A stretch of DNA of 64,000 nucleotides, from positions 1 through 64,000 of the forward strand of contig JACZKK010000166.1 of NCBI GenBank assembly GCA_014860115.1, in the 5' to 3' direction. Source of the stretch: Ignavibacteriaceae bacterium. Lineage in GTDB: Bacteria; Bacteroidota; Ignavibacteria; Ignavibacteriales; Ignavibacteriaceae. Shown piece after piece: positions 53,005 through 60,620 of this stretch (position 1 is its first letter; the number at the start of each line of letters is the position of its first letter). The notes beneath the pieces were generated by a model, which was given only the letters and a program-made list of their open reading frames with translations, was not told where the DNA came from and searched no databases. Made by a program: the position numbers and the translations under genes.

Positions 53005-53244
53005 TTATTCACAGTGCAATAGACTTGCAGTATAATACTTCGAAAAATGAAAATTGGTAGAAGCACTTAGACTATCAAGCTGCTTGATAGATACTTTCAA
53101 TGATGCCTGATCGACACGATTGCCAGCTAAATCTTTGAGAACTGGCTTTGGATATTGTCCGTCATTTAAAACCAGCATATAGATTAAGATGAGTATAAAA
53201 GCCATCAAAAAGATATTTATAATATTTAAAAAATATGATTTCAT
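53005..53244 (-). CDS. Possible small single-pass membrane protein
   Basis: The 79-residue reading frame starting at the ATG at 53244 has one hydrophobic helix (residues 4-28) and a polar tail with a Ser/Leu-rich end. The frame is open further upstream through the tRNA gene (starting MNIGEVPEW), but that part is only the tRNA read as protein. It begins 48 nt after the 3' end of tRNA-Ser(CGA) on the same strand. No ribosome site of good strength and no family match, so it may not be real. Confidence 0.42.
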   Translation of the reverse strand: MKSYFLNIINIFLMAFILILIYMLVLNDGQYPKPVLKDLAGNRVDQASLKVSIKQLDSLSASTNFHFSKYYTASLLHCE

Positions 53245-53292
53245 ATCAAAAAGAAACCGATGATTGAAAAAAATTATTCTAATTATAAATAA

Positions 53293-53382
53293 TGGCGGAG
53301 AGGGAGAGATTCGAACTCTCGGTCCCGCAAGCGGGACAACGGTTTTCGAGACCGCCCCGTTCAACCACTCCGGCACCTCTCC
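53293..53382 (-). tRNA. tRNA-Ser (anticodon CGA)
   Basis: The minus strand begins GGAGAGGTGCCGGAGTGGTT and ends CTCTCCGCCA; the 7-bp acceptor stem GGAGAGG/CCTCTCC closes it. The anticodon arm is GCGGT-CTCGAAA-ACCGT with anticodon CGA at plus positions 53346-53348. A long variable arm (GTCCCGCTTGCGGGAC) marks class II and hence Ser, and the T arm is GAGAG-TTCGAAT-CTCTC. CCA is encoded at plus 53293-53295. It follows the GIY-YIG gene stop by 5 nt and may lie on its transcript. Confidence 0.95.
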
Positions 53383-53387
53383 AATAT

Positions 53388-53630
53388 TCACAAGTTAAGT
53401 AATTTTTTAAATGCATTCCCACTTTTGTAGGATTTAATTTGTCTCTCTCTTTTTATAGCATCTGACTTAGTATCAAATCTTTCCATATGAACCAGTTTCC
53501 AAGGTTTGTAAGCTTTTGTCGATTTAACCTTTCCTGAGTTATGATATGATAATCTCCTGTCAAGATTCTCCGTTGAACCGATATAATATCGAATAGTTAC
53601 TAAACTTTTAATTATATAAACGAAATACAT
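53388..53630 (-). CDS. Free-standing GIY-YIG nuclease, 80 residues
   Basis: The product has FVYIIKS (the GIY strand), YYIGSTENLDRRLSYHN (YIG with the catalytic Arg) and a C-terminal AIKRERQIKS, the build of single-domain UPF0213/YhbQ-like GIY-YIG nucleases. The ATG at 53630 has AGGT upstream. The frame remains open upstream through a palindromic repeat and a copied piece of tRNA-Ser, so an N-terminal extension is formally possible, but the conserved domain starts here. The intact tRNA-Ser(CGA) lies directly downstream on the same strand. It resembles the nuclease at 54490 (YIGST, KRE, PW-L positions). Confidence 0.85.
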   Translation of the reverse strand: MYFVYIIKSLVTIRYYIGSTENLDRRLSYHNSGKVKSTKAYKPWKLVHMERFDTKSDAIKRERQIKSYKSGNAFKKLLNL

Positions 53631-53640
53631 TTTACCTAAA

Positions 53641-53720
53641 AACGGTTTTTTCCGCCTTTGGCGGAACCCCGCTGAAAGCGGTGGCGAGACCGCCCCGTTC
53701 AACCACTCCGGCACCTCTCC
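53641..53720 (-). pseudogene. 5' remnant of tRNA-Ser interrupted in the anticodon loop
   Basis: Plus positions 53685-53720 are identical (36/36) to 53347-53382, the 5' part of tRNA-Ser(CGA) up to the anticodon. After 35 inserted bases, AACGGTTTT (53641-53649) matches the next nine bases of the tRNA. Together they cover tRNA nucleotides 1 to about 45. The variable arm, T arm and acceptor 3' strand are missing, so it cannot make a tRNA. The insert lies inside the anticodon triplet. Confidence 0.9.
53650..53684. repeat. Double-hairpin palindromic insert in the tRNA anticodon loop
   Basis: The 35-nt insert holds two 15-nt units: TCCGCC-TTT-GGCGGA (53651-53665, perfect 6-bp stem) and CCCGCT-GAA-AGCGGT (53668-53682, 5 of 6 pairs), with a 2-nt spacer. 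It splits the tRNA-Ser remnant exactly in the anticodon loop. The unit length and 3-nt loops match those at 54745-54774. Confidence 0.85.
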
Positions 53721-53732
53721 AAAAAAATCCAA

Positions 53733-54131
53733 CTACACTTTTACCAGTCTAATAATTATCAAGCTGAATTTTATAACTATGACCATTAATAAAGAACCCA
53801 AAATGTTTGCAAGCAAATCCAATTTATTGAAGCTTCGGCTTGGAATAAATAACTGATACAATTCATTTAACATTCCAAATATAGTTGTTAAAAGTAATGT
53901 AAATGAAGCAGAATATCTCTTAAATAAAGATATTCTGGCTTGAAAAGTTAAAGTAAAGAACACAATAAAGCTTAAGAAGGCGTAGGCACCAAGGTGATAA
54001 TATTTATCAACTCCATTCGATTTGATCCCGGTTGATTGTGGTAATGAAGAAAGGACAACCAACACAATACAATAAAAACAGAGAATTGTAAAAAGAATAT
54101 GTAGACGGTATTTAACTAAAAATTTATACAC
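53733..54131 (-). CDS. VanZ family membrane protein
   Basis: The 132-residue product has four predicted helices and the VanZ blocks DKYYHLGAYAFLSF and NELYQLFIPSRSFNKLDLLA. The family includes the VanZ teicoplanin-resistance protein and many small membrane proteins of unknown role. Its stop lies 12 nt before the tRNA-Ser remnant on the same strand, so one transcript may run VanZ - tRNA remnant - GIY-YIG - tRNA-Ser. A start at 54131 is natural, as the first helix begins soon after. Confidence 0.87.
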   Translation of the reverse strand: MYKFLVKYRLHILFTILCFYCIVLVVLSSLPQSTGIKSNGVDKYYHLGAYAFLSFIVFFTLTFQARISLFKRYSASFTLLLTTIFGMLNELYQLFIPSRSFNKLDLLANILGSLLMVIVIKFSLIIIRLVKV

Positions 54132-54376
54132 TAATATTTGGAATTTATTTTAATGATTTAAAATAAGTTAGCATCACACCGAATTAAAAGTCAAATTTAT
54201 TTCATTATTTAACTTAATAACTGCTTTTGATGTCCTTCTACTCAATTATTCCCGGCAGTTTACGAAATAAATGAATCTATTGACATTCAAGTTATTGAAA
54301 TTCAGTTTGAACCTCAATCATTTCATTTTAAATCTGAATTTTTGTGAGGTATTTAATATATTTGCAGTCCAAATTC

Positions 54377-54464
<88 letters not shown>

Positions 54465-54489
54465 AACTTTTCTTCATTATCAAGTTATT

Positions 54490-54729
54490 ATGTACTCTGT
54501 TTATGTACTTTTCAGTAAGAAGCTAAACAAACGTTACATAGGATCTACCCAGGATGTTGATCAAAGGCTAAATGAACATAATCTTGGCAAATCTAAATTT
54601 ACATCGGGTGGAATTCCTTGGGAGCTTATTTACAATGAATCATTTTCTACAAACTCTGAGGCAAGGAAAAGAGAGTCATTTCTTAAATCGGGTGTTGGTA
54701 GAAAATTTCTTGACCAAATTCTACAATAA
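54490..54729 (+). CDS. Free-standing GIY-YIG nuclease, 79 residues
   Basis: SVYVLFS, then RYIGSTQDVDQRLNEHN (YIG plus catalytic Arg), GIPWELIYNESF and ARKRESFLKSGVGRK identify the same small GIY-YIG family as the gene at 53388, with clear but diverged similarity. The ATG at 54490 starts the domain; the frame is open back into the tRNA-Ser(GGA) gene, so tRNA-derived residues could be read in front of it, which is probably meaningless. It follows the tRNA by 26 nt and is followed by a broken tRNA-Ser 3' end, so tRNA and nuclease gene probably share a transcript ending at the terminator at 54801. Confidence 0.87.
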   Translation: MYSVYVLFSKKLNKRYIGSTQDVDQRLNEHNLGKSKFTSGGIPWELIYNESFSTNSEARKRESFLKSGVGRKFLDQILQ

Positions 54730-54738
54730 TCTTACTGT

Positions 54739-54793
54739 GAGTTCTGAGCCAAAGGCTCATCAGCCTCTGGCTGAGAATCTCTCTCTCTCCGCA
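54739..54793 (+). pseudogene. 3' remnant of tRNA-Ser interrupted in the T loop
   Basis: GAGTTC (54739-54744) and GAATCTCTCTCTCTCCGC (54775-54792) match the T arm and acceptor 3' strand of tRNA-Ser(CGA): the second piece agrees at 17 of 18 positions. They are separated by exactly 30 bases placed between the TTC and GAAT of the T loop. The 5' two thirds of the tRNA are absent. The match to the adjacent Ser(GGA) gene is poorer, so the remnant came from another serine isoacceptor or has drifted. Confidence 0.75.
54745..54774. repeat. Double-hairpin palindromic insert in the tRNA T loop
   Basis: Two contiguous 15-nt units, TGAGCC-AAA-GGCTCA and TCAGCC-TCT-GGCTGA, each a perfect 6-bp stem with a 3-nt loop, make up the whole 30-nt insert. 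The unit design equals that of the insert at 53650-53684, although the stem sequences differ. Confidence 0.88.
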
Positions 54794-54800
54794 CTTCATT

Positions 54801-54830
54801 AAAAAAAAGCCGCAGTTAAGCGGCTTTTTT
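54801..54830. terminator. Bidirectional intrinsic terminator
   Basis: GCCGC (54809-54813) and GCGGC (54820-54824) form the stem, with eight A before and six T after, so it can stop transcripts in both directions: the tRNA-Ser(GGA)/GIY-YIG unit on the plus strand and the cytochrome operon on the minus strand, whose last stop is at 54850. Confidence 0.93.
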
Positions 54831-54849
54831 ATAAACGTGTATTCTGTGA

Positions 54850-55968
54850 TTATTCTGCAGTTAACACTTCGATTGAGTGCTCAAGAAGATCTCTTGTATA
54901 CTTGAAGTTATGACCACCAAAACTTAAATCGTGCTCAACGAAGTAAAAATTGTACATAGCACCTGCAAGATATGCTGGTGCAATCTTTAATGGATTGCTA
55001 GTACTTGCATTTACTGATCCTGATGCTGTAATCCAGTTACGATCGAGTAAAAGTGTATGCAGACTATCAAGTAATGTATGAACTTCAGTTTGTGTTCCTT
55101 CGTAATCTAATTCCATTCCTGATCCATGACAGCCAGTGGTTTCGCAACCGGCTACCAATTCACCTTCATCACCTTCCAATTTCATTGTATGACCACCAGC
55201 AGGATTTCTCTCCTCGAGAGCCATATGGCAGATACCGCAGCCATTGTCCTTAATTGCCTGTGCATTAGTGTGGAATGAATTTGTATAATTTTTTCCTTGG
55301 AATTCAAATCCGTTTTCACCCATCAGCATAAGACCCTGAACACCATAATGCTGATACCAACGAGAACTGGTAATAGTTATTGTATCAGTAACAGCAGTTT
55401 TTGTTGGATCTGGTTTTGGATTAATGCTTCGTGGTTTATGGCAGGAGGCACAAAGGTTTCCATTTCCATAATCAAATACAGGATCTGCAGCTCCAACCAC
55501 ACCAGCTAACATTGTTACTGATTCAACAGTTCTAAGTGAAAAATCAGCACGGGAGTGTGGTGAATGACATGCAAAGCAACCAATTGGTGAAGAGATCGGT
55601 TGACCAGTAACCGTTTGACCAAGTGATTGCTGAACAAATCCTTCTGTGGTATGACATGGTCCACAAGAGCTGCTATTTTCAAAGTATGCACCGCCATTTG
55701 CATGCTTGGAATCTAACCACTGTGTTCTGATTCCCCAAACATAATACAATGTATCATAGTCAGGGTTGTGGCATTGTGCACAAACGATTCCTTCTTTGAA
55801 TCCTTCCCAGTTGACTACTGATCCTGGACCTGGGTCACCTGGATCACCTTTATCGCCTTTGTCACCTTTTGGTCCTATTGGGCCTTCTGGTCCTTCGCAG
55901 GCTGCGAACATACCTAATAAAAAGATTCCTGCCACGAGCAATCTTAATAGGCTACTTAGTCTTTTCAT
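54850..55968 (-). CDS. Multihaem cytochrome lipoprotein with collagen-like segment
   Basis: The lipobox FAAC gives Cys24. Residues 26-49 are eight Gly-X-Y triplets of collagen type (GPKGDKGDKGDPG). The rest carries five CxxCH haem sites (CAQCH, CGPCH, CFACH, CASCH, CGICH) and one CETTGCH with four intervening residues. It should be a lipid-anchored c-type cytochrome in the periplasm or on the surface. The Gly-X-Y segment may act as a stalk or trimerisation element. It is the last gene of the five-gene cytochrome operon, 42 nt after the previous gene; a terminator follows at 54801. Confidence 0.87.
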   Translation of the reverse strand: MKRLSSLLRLLVAGIFLLGMFAACEGPEGPIGPKGDKGDKGDPGDPGPGSVVNWEGFKEGIVCAQCHNPDYDTLYYVWGIRTQWLDSKHANGGAYFENSSSCGPCHTTEGFVQQSLGQTVTGQPISSPIGCFACHSPHSRADFSLRTVESVTMLAGVVGAADPVFDYGNGNLCASCHKPRSINPKPDPTKTAVTDTITITSSRWYQHYGVQGLMLMGENGFEFQGKNYTNSFHTNAQAIKDNGCGICHMALEERNPAGGHTMKLEGDEGELVAGCETTGCHGSGMELDYEGTQTEVHTLLDSLHTLLLDRNWITASGSVNASTSNPLKIAPAYLAGAMYNFYFVEHDLSFGGHNFKYTRDLLEHSIEVLTAE

Positions 55969-56010
55969 ATATGTACTCCTGATTAATTATTTATATTAAT
56001 TTATTTAGAG

Positions 56011-57108
56011 CTAGAATTTAATATCATTTCCAAAGAGATTTAATAATCCGTCAATATGTTTTGAAGGATTAATAATATTCCGGTTCTGATCAACTACTCC
56101 TCCATGACAATTAGAGCAGTTAGTGCTGTTTGGATGATTTCCACCGTCTGACTGTGTTTTAGGTAATGGATTACCAAGACCACCACCATGACAACTTCCA
56201 CACTGAGAAGTGGATGGGTCATTCCAAACAGGTTTGTTATCGATGTTTCCATTTTTAAAATAACCATGGCAATATGTATTTGAACAAGTTAAATCTGCTG
56301 AATTATAAGCTGGTGTTGGAATATAATGAATTTGTTGCGGATCAATTGGCACACCTGGTGAAGCATCATCATTTGTGGAAATATTTGCACGAGGATTGTT
56401 CATAAATATTTCTGCTGGAAGCTCTGAGTCAACATGTCCGGGTGTATATACACCGCCAGGTACATTATGACATTCAGTACAGGTTAAATTCCTGCCGATA
56501 TCTCCACCTTTGAGATGAATCTGATGAGCACCAACTCCTCTTTCACTCGTTGATGTATTTCCGTTAATATCGGTCGGCGGTGCATTTGAAGTTGGACTTC
56601 CATGGCAGGTTGTACAATTTTCCGGACCACTAACATAAGTATGACAATCAAGGCAGGTTGGTGATAACGAACTGCCATCGGAATATTTAAATTCACCACC
56701 ACCATATTTGGCTCCATGGCAGCTTTGACAGCTAATCATATCCCATTGATTATTCTTAATGTAATTACCATGAAAATTTATACTGCTAGGATCAACAATT
56801 CCTGCAACATGAACATTTATTGAAGGATGACAGTTCGACGTATTGCAACCAACTTTGGCAACGCCTCCTGAAAAATCAGCAGCGTGACATTCCTGGCAAT
56901 CATACATCCCATTTGGAGAACCGGCTATTGTCTTTGGATGATAATTTGGTGAGGTTGGATTATACAAACTATCACCATGCGTATTTAATTTCGGTACTGA
57001 AGGAATGTCAGTGTTTAATTCACTGCAAGCTGCAATTAAAATCAAAATAAATATGAAAGAAAAATATTTAAATAAAATTTTAATCATTCTAGTTTCTGAG
57101 TTTATCAT
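56011..57108 (-). CDS. Nine-haem c-type cytochrome lipoprotein
   Basis: After a hydrophobic leader ending LIAAC (lipobox), nine haem sites are visible: seven CxxCH (CQECH, CQSCH, CLDCH, CTTCH, CTECH, CGSCH, CSNCH) and two with four intervening residues (CNTSNCH, CSNTYCH). Such mixtures are typical of Geobacter-type surface cytochromes. The ATG at 57108 is chosen because GGAGGA lies 5 nt upstream and the start overlaps the stop of the preceding cytochrome gene by one base (TAATG); a TTG at 57126 is unlikely. Role: electron transfer in the outer-membrane complex, inferred from the operon. Confidence 0.88.
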   Translation of the reverse strand: MINSETRMIKILFKYFSFIFILILIAACSELNTDIPSVPKLNTHGDSLYNPTSPNYHPKTIAGSPNGMYDCQECHAADFSGGVAKVGCNTSNCHPSINVHVAGIVDPSSINFHGNYIKNNQWDMISCQSCHGAKYGGGEFKYSDGSSLSPTCLDCHTYVSGPENCTTCHGSPTSNAPPTDINGNTSTSERGVGAHQIHLKGGDIGRNLTCTECHNVPGGVYTPGHVDSELPAEIFMNNPRANISTNDDASPGVPIDPQQIHYIPTPAYNSADLTCSNTYCHGYFKNGNIDNKPVWNDPSTSQCGSCHGGGLGNPLPKTQSDGGNHPNSTNCSNCHGGVVDQNRNIINPSKHIDGLLNLFGNDIKF

Positions 57109-58307
57109 TACATTCCTCCATGGCAATAGTTACAGAAACCAGAAGTTGGCTGTGACATTGGTGAAGCACTCGTATGGCAATTGTAACAGATCGAACCCTG
57201 GTTATCGTGCCAATCTCCTCTTTCACCACTCATATAATTTGCAGAGTGTGTTTTTGGATTTGTTCCTTTAATTCCATCACTATCAAGATGGCAGACAATA
57301 CAATTCGCATCTGCACCCTGAACGTCATGGCAGGATACACATCTTTCAATATCTCTTCTCGCTAATCTGGCGTGATCGCCACCGCCTGAACCAACTCCAA
57401 AAGTTTTAAATTCAGGTGATAAGTGTGAAGAAGGAACAATTCCACCCATTGCAAAATCTCTGTTCTCTGATTGATGGCAGCTTGCACAGAATGTTTCTAT
57501 CTGATGACAAGACTGGCATTCCTGAGTTTTACCTTTGGCATCAATACCGTGAGAATATCTGTAACCAAAATCTCCATGAACTTTCAAAATCGCCTGCTGC
57601 CTGGATCCGTCAATTGAGTTGCCTGGCATATATGGGGAATAAAAATCATCTGGCATATTTGTTTCAGTTATTCCAGTTGTCGATACGTGGCAATCCTGGC
57701 AGGTAGTGTTATCGTGACACATCATACAGTTAGCATTTAGTTCCCAAGCTCCAAATTTATGCGAACGCGTATAATCAACATTTCTGTGGTTCTGGGGTAA
57801 AAGATTATATGTTGTCGTATGGCATGACTCGCAGGCATTTGAAGCAATCTTAACTTCGTTATGACAAGCTGCACAAATCTCCATTGAAGGATTAACTTCC
57901 GCACTTTCAAAACTGTATTCAACTTTATCGAGTCCCTTGTGGCAGTCAATGCAATTCATACCCTGAATATTGTGAATCTTATGATTGTAGATAAGATCAG
58001 AATGTTTTTGTATTAATGATTCGTAGTTATCATCTATATGACAAGTAGCGCATTCATTATCATCCTCTACGTCATGACAGCTTACACAATTATCGTGATT
58101 TGGTAAAAGCCTTTCATTCAAGGAAATACTTTCAGAAACTGATGAATGACAATCAGCACATTCAACGAGTTCATTGTGCAATGAATGTGAAAACTTAATC
58201 AGATCTTTATTACTTTTTACCGGATCAGAATGCTGATCAAGAAATGCCAAAAACAGCAAGAATGTTGCACCGATAATAAAGATTGTAATGTAAAAATTTT
58301 TAATCAT
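57108..58307 (-). CDS. 14-haem c-type cytochrome
   Basis: Fourteen CxxCH sites occur (in order CADCH, CVSCH, CATCH, CIDCH, CAACH, CESCH, CMMCH, CQDCH, CQSCH, CASCH, CVSCH, CIVCH, CYNCH, CNYCH), one per about 28 residues, with scattered His that can serve as sixth ligands. One N-terminal hydrophobic helix may be an uncleaved anchor or signal. The ATG at 58307 is more likely than a TTG at 58316, which directly adjoins the stop of the barrel gene. It lies between the barrel gene and the nine-haem lipoprotein gene, the place expected for the periplasmic or membrane-spanning wire of a porin-cytochrome complex. Confidence 0.88.
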   Translation of the reverse strand: MIKNFYITIFIIGATFLLFLAFLDQHSDPVKSNKDLIKFSHSLHNELVECADCHSSVSESISLNERLLPNHDNCVSCHDVEDDNECATCHIDDNYESLIQKHSDLIYNHKIHNIQGMNCIDCHKGLDKVEYSFESAEVNPSMEICAACHNEVKIASNACESCHTTTYNLLPQNHRNVDYTRSHKFGAWELNANCMMCHDNTTCQDCHVSTTGITETNMPDDFYSPYMPGNSIDGSRQQAILKVHGDFGYRYSHGIDAKGKTQECQSCHQIETFCASCHQSENRDFAMGGIVPSSHLSPEFKTFGVGSGGGDHARLARRDIERCVSCHDVQGADANCIVCHLDSDGIKGTNPKTHSANYMSGERGDWHDNQGSICYNCHTSASPMSQPTSGFCNYCHGGM

Positions 58308-58316
58308 AATACTCAA

Positions 58317-59585
58317 TTAAAAAATAGTATTAAACCAGAAATTAAGCTTAAAGAATAATCTCCAGTCATTATTATAAATCTTGTTATTAAGATATTGACC
58401 CTGGATATCAAATGACAGTGTTCTAAAAGGCCTAATGTTAGTGCCAGCCAAAACTGATATTAATTCATTTGAAGGATCATTTTCAGAGAGCTTATATCTT
58501 GTATAGGAAAAACCTAATGATGGTGTTAAAAGCCCATCCAGTTGAGTGAGTGCAGTGTAAAACGAAATTGCATCCATCTCACCTGCATAACCAAAATTCT
58601 TTCTTGCAGTAATAGAACCATACTGAGATGAAATACCCAAGGTTACTCGTTGAGATCTTTCATCCTTATAAGTAACGTTTGCAAATTTTCCTATCAATGT
58701 GTACTTATTATCAACTAAGTAATCTATTCCACCTTCAATCTCCCACGTATTACCATAGTCAAATACTGAGAATATTGAATTGTATCTTATTTTTGGTTCT
58801 CTGTAATTATAATAAGCATTTATACCGAGGTTCTTAACGGCCTCATATCTTCCTGAGATTTCAAATCTTGATGATGTTTGAAAGTTAAGATCATAATCAT
58901 AACGAACATTGGCGCTGCCAAATTTCTGTTTGTGATATGAGACTTCACCGGAAACGAATTGATACTGGCTAGAATTGTTCTCAATGAGGACATCAATTTC
59001 ATTAAAATTTGGGTCCAATCTTTTTTCTGTATAAGCTGGAGTTGAAAAATTTTTGTTAATATATTTAGCACTGAAGCGCCAATCCATTAAAGCATAAACT
59101 GTAAACTCACCACCCAACAAATAATTATCGCTCCAGTTATCAATTAGCTCTAAAGTTTGATAAGCAGGTACATTCCCTCCATAATATGCTTGTAATTTGC
59201 AGCCAGAATAATTAAAGCCAACAGTTGCACCATCAAACACACCGCCTGCAACAGAATTATAAAGAGGCTGCCTACCTAATTTTAATGATGCCACATCAAA
59301 TATTTTCTGGAAGTCAGCATAGAGGTTGTAAACTCTGAATCTTGGATCGCTCTTTAATTTATTGGCAACATCGTATTCAAGATTCAGGTTAGATCTAAGC
59401 CAGATGTTTTCTTTACCGAAGTTGAAGGAGAGCATTTGGTAGGTTCTTGCTTGAGTTTTGGATGAACCTAATGTATCAAACCGTTCAAAAGTATTTACTG
59501 AACTTGAGAACCTACCATTAAGATTTTGTGGGAGAGTTGTAAGTAGCATCCCACTTGCTAAAAAAAATAGTAGAATTTTTTTCAT
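58317..59585 (-). CDS. Outer-membrane barrel of the cytochrome operon
   Basis: The 422-residue product has a signal peptide (about 20 residues) and a long series of amphipathic strands (for example ENIWLRSNLNLEYDVAN, YEAVKNLGINAYYNYREP), ending in the typical aromatic KLNFWFNTIF. At about 18-22 strands it is large enough to hold a cytochrome, as MtrB/OmbB-type porins do, but I see no CXXC or sequence motif that places it in either named family. It is encoded 30 nt after a tetrahaem cytochrome gene and immediately before the 14-haem gene. A conduit role is inferred from position. Confidence 0.8.
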   Translation of the reverse strand: MKKILLFFLASGMLLTTLPQNLNGRFSSSVNTFERFDTLGSSKTQARTYQMLSFNFGKENIWLRSNLNLEYDVANKLKSDPRFRVYNLYADFQKIFDVASLKLGRQPLYNSVAGGVFDGATVGFNYSGCKLQAYYGGNVPAYQTLELIDNWSDNYLLGGEFTVYALMDWRFSAKYINKNFSTPAYTEKRLDPNFNEIDVLIENNSSQYQFVSGEVSYHKQKFGSANVRYDYDLNFQTSSRFEISGRYEAVKNLGINAYYNYREPKIRYNSIFSVFDYGNTWEIEGGIDYLVDNKYTLIGKFANVTYKDERSQRVTLGISSQYGSITARKNFGYAGEMDAISFYTALTQLDGLLTPSLGFSYTRYKLSENDPSNELISVLAGTNIRPFRTLSFDIQGQYLNNKIYNNDWRLFFKLNFWFNTIF

Positions 59586-59615
59586 ATAGTATTAAAACTA
59601 TTTAGTGCAATTTCC

Positions 59616-60149
59616 TTATTTCTCTGGAATCGGATGTTTTATCTTATCCCACATCTCTGCGAGATTGAACTCAACATAAGTTGGGCTTTCAGCATTATGA
59701 CATCCGATGCAGAAATTTTCTAAATTCTCGTGGACTATCATACCGTTGGCAATTGCCTCTGCACGATTTTCCATAACCTTTTTACTTTTATAATCTGCAC
59801 CAGCACCATGGCAAGTTTCGCACTGAACCCCTTCTTCAACTTTAAATTTTTCTCCGATCAACTTTGCATCCACGTTATAACCGGATGCATGACATTTCAA
59901 ACATTCTGGTGTTTCAACCGCTTTGGTTTTAAATCCTTTTTCGGTAGCTATCTGGTCCGCTTTCTCAGTCTGAAGAGTTTTATAAGCTTGTGCATGCTTA
60001 CTATTTTGCCAGATCGATAGTTGACTTCCCTGCTTCTCAGTTTTATGGCACATACCACATGAACTAGAGCCAATAAAACCGTGTTCTGTTTGAGCAGAGA
60101 TTAAAAAGATAGGTAAACTGATGAGAGTTACAAAGATTCTAATAAACAT
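59616..60149 (-). CDS. Tetrahaem cytochrome c (cytochrome c554-like)
   Basis: Four haem sites are seen: CGMCH, CLKCH, CETCH and CIGCH. The order SSCGMCHKTEKQGSQLSIWQ, with the second site in LKCHASGY and the third in VQCETCHGAG, fits the cytochrome c554/NrfB-like family. A signal peptide (leader ending PIFLISAQ) directs it to the periplasm. The ATG at 60149 has AGGAGG 4 nt upstream; a longer frame starting at 60227 would add residues that look like leader RNA translated by chance. It is the first gene of the five-gene operon, downstream of a likely attenuator. Confidence 0.9.
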   Translation of the reverse strand: MFIRIFVTLISLPIFLISAQTEHGFIGSSSCGMCHKTEKQGSQLSIWQNSKHAQAYKTLQTEKADQIATEKGFKTKAVETPECLKCHASGYNVDAKLIGEKFKVEEGVQCETCHGAGADYKSKKVMENRAEAIANGMIVHENLENFCIGCHNAESPTYVEFNLAEMWDKIKHPIPEK

Positions 60150-60200
60150 GATCCCTCCTGAAAAATTATTTAATTTTACAATACTATTTACACAATGTCT

Positions 60201-60262
60201 AAAAAAAAACAAAGGAGAGCACAACAATAATTTACAACACGGCTCTCCTTTGTACTAAGGAG
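60201..60262 (-). promoter_or_regulatory. Candidate transcription attenuator before the cytochrome operon
   Basis: On the minus strand a 12-bp stem, ACAAAGGAGAGC (plus 60242-60253) with GCTCTCCTTTGT (plus 60209-60220), is followed by nine T and ends 51 nt before the operon's first ATG. A second, earlier stem (CTCCTT at plus 60257-60262 with AAGGAG at 60245-60250, minus reading) uses part of the same 5' arm, so the two cannot form together. That is the layout of a terminator/antiterminator pair. No known riboswitch core was recognised in the upstream leader. Confidence 0.6.
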
Positions 60263-60620
60263 GCTATGCGCCATTAAAATCAACAATCGCACCAACTTTA
60301 AGACTTCTGACTATTAAAATTTTACTCGAATTTAATTTATTTTATATGATGCTTTCCAACTATTGAGAATAGTCAATTATTTCTTCTCATTCATTAGAAA
60401 ATTGACAAAAGCCTAACTATCTATCACCATTAAAATATTTTAAAAAATTAATAATCATAAGATTGAATGGTTAAAAGTTCATACATATTATTTCACACCT
60501 GCATTAGAAATTTTAAAGTTAAACCAGTGATTTAATCATGTTAAGGAGTTTGAATTCTACTTTTTTGATTCAGAGGGATTTAATTATCTTTTCAATAAAG
60601 AATTAAAGGAAATCGGTGTT
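60263..60620. other. Gene-free A/T-rich region
   Basis: This stretch of about 360 nt between the cytochrome operon and the plus-strand gene at 60621 has no reading frame I trust. It must hold the divergent promoters of both and probably the leader RNA of the cytochrome operon. I could not identify promoter boxes or a riboswitch with confidence. Confidence 0.5.

Noticed and set aside
53245-53391. N-terminal extension of the small ORF at 53005 beginning MNIGEVPEW
   Set aside because: These codons are the tRNA-Ser(CGA) gene read as protein; the same residues appear in front of the GIY-YIG gene because the tRNA piece is duplicated there.
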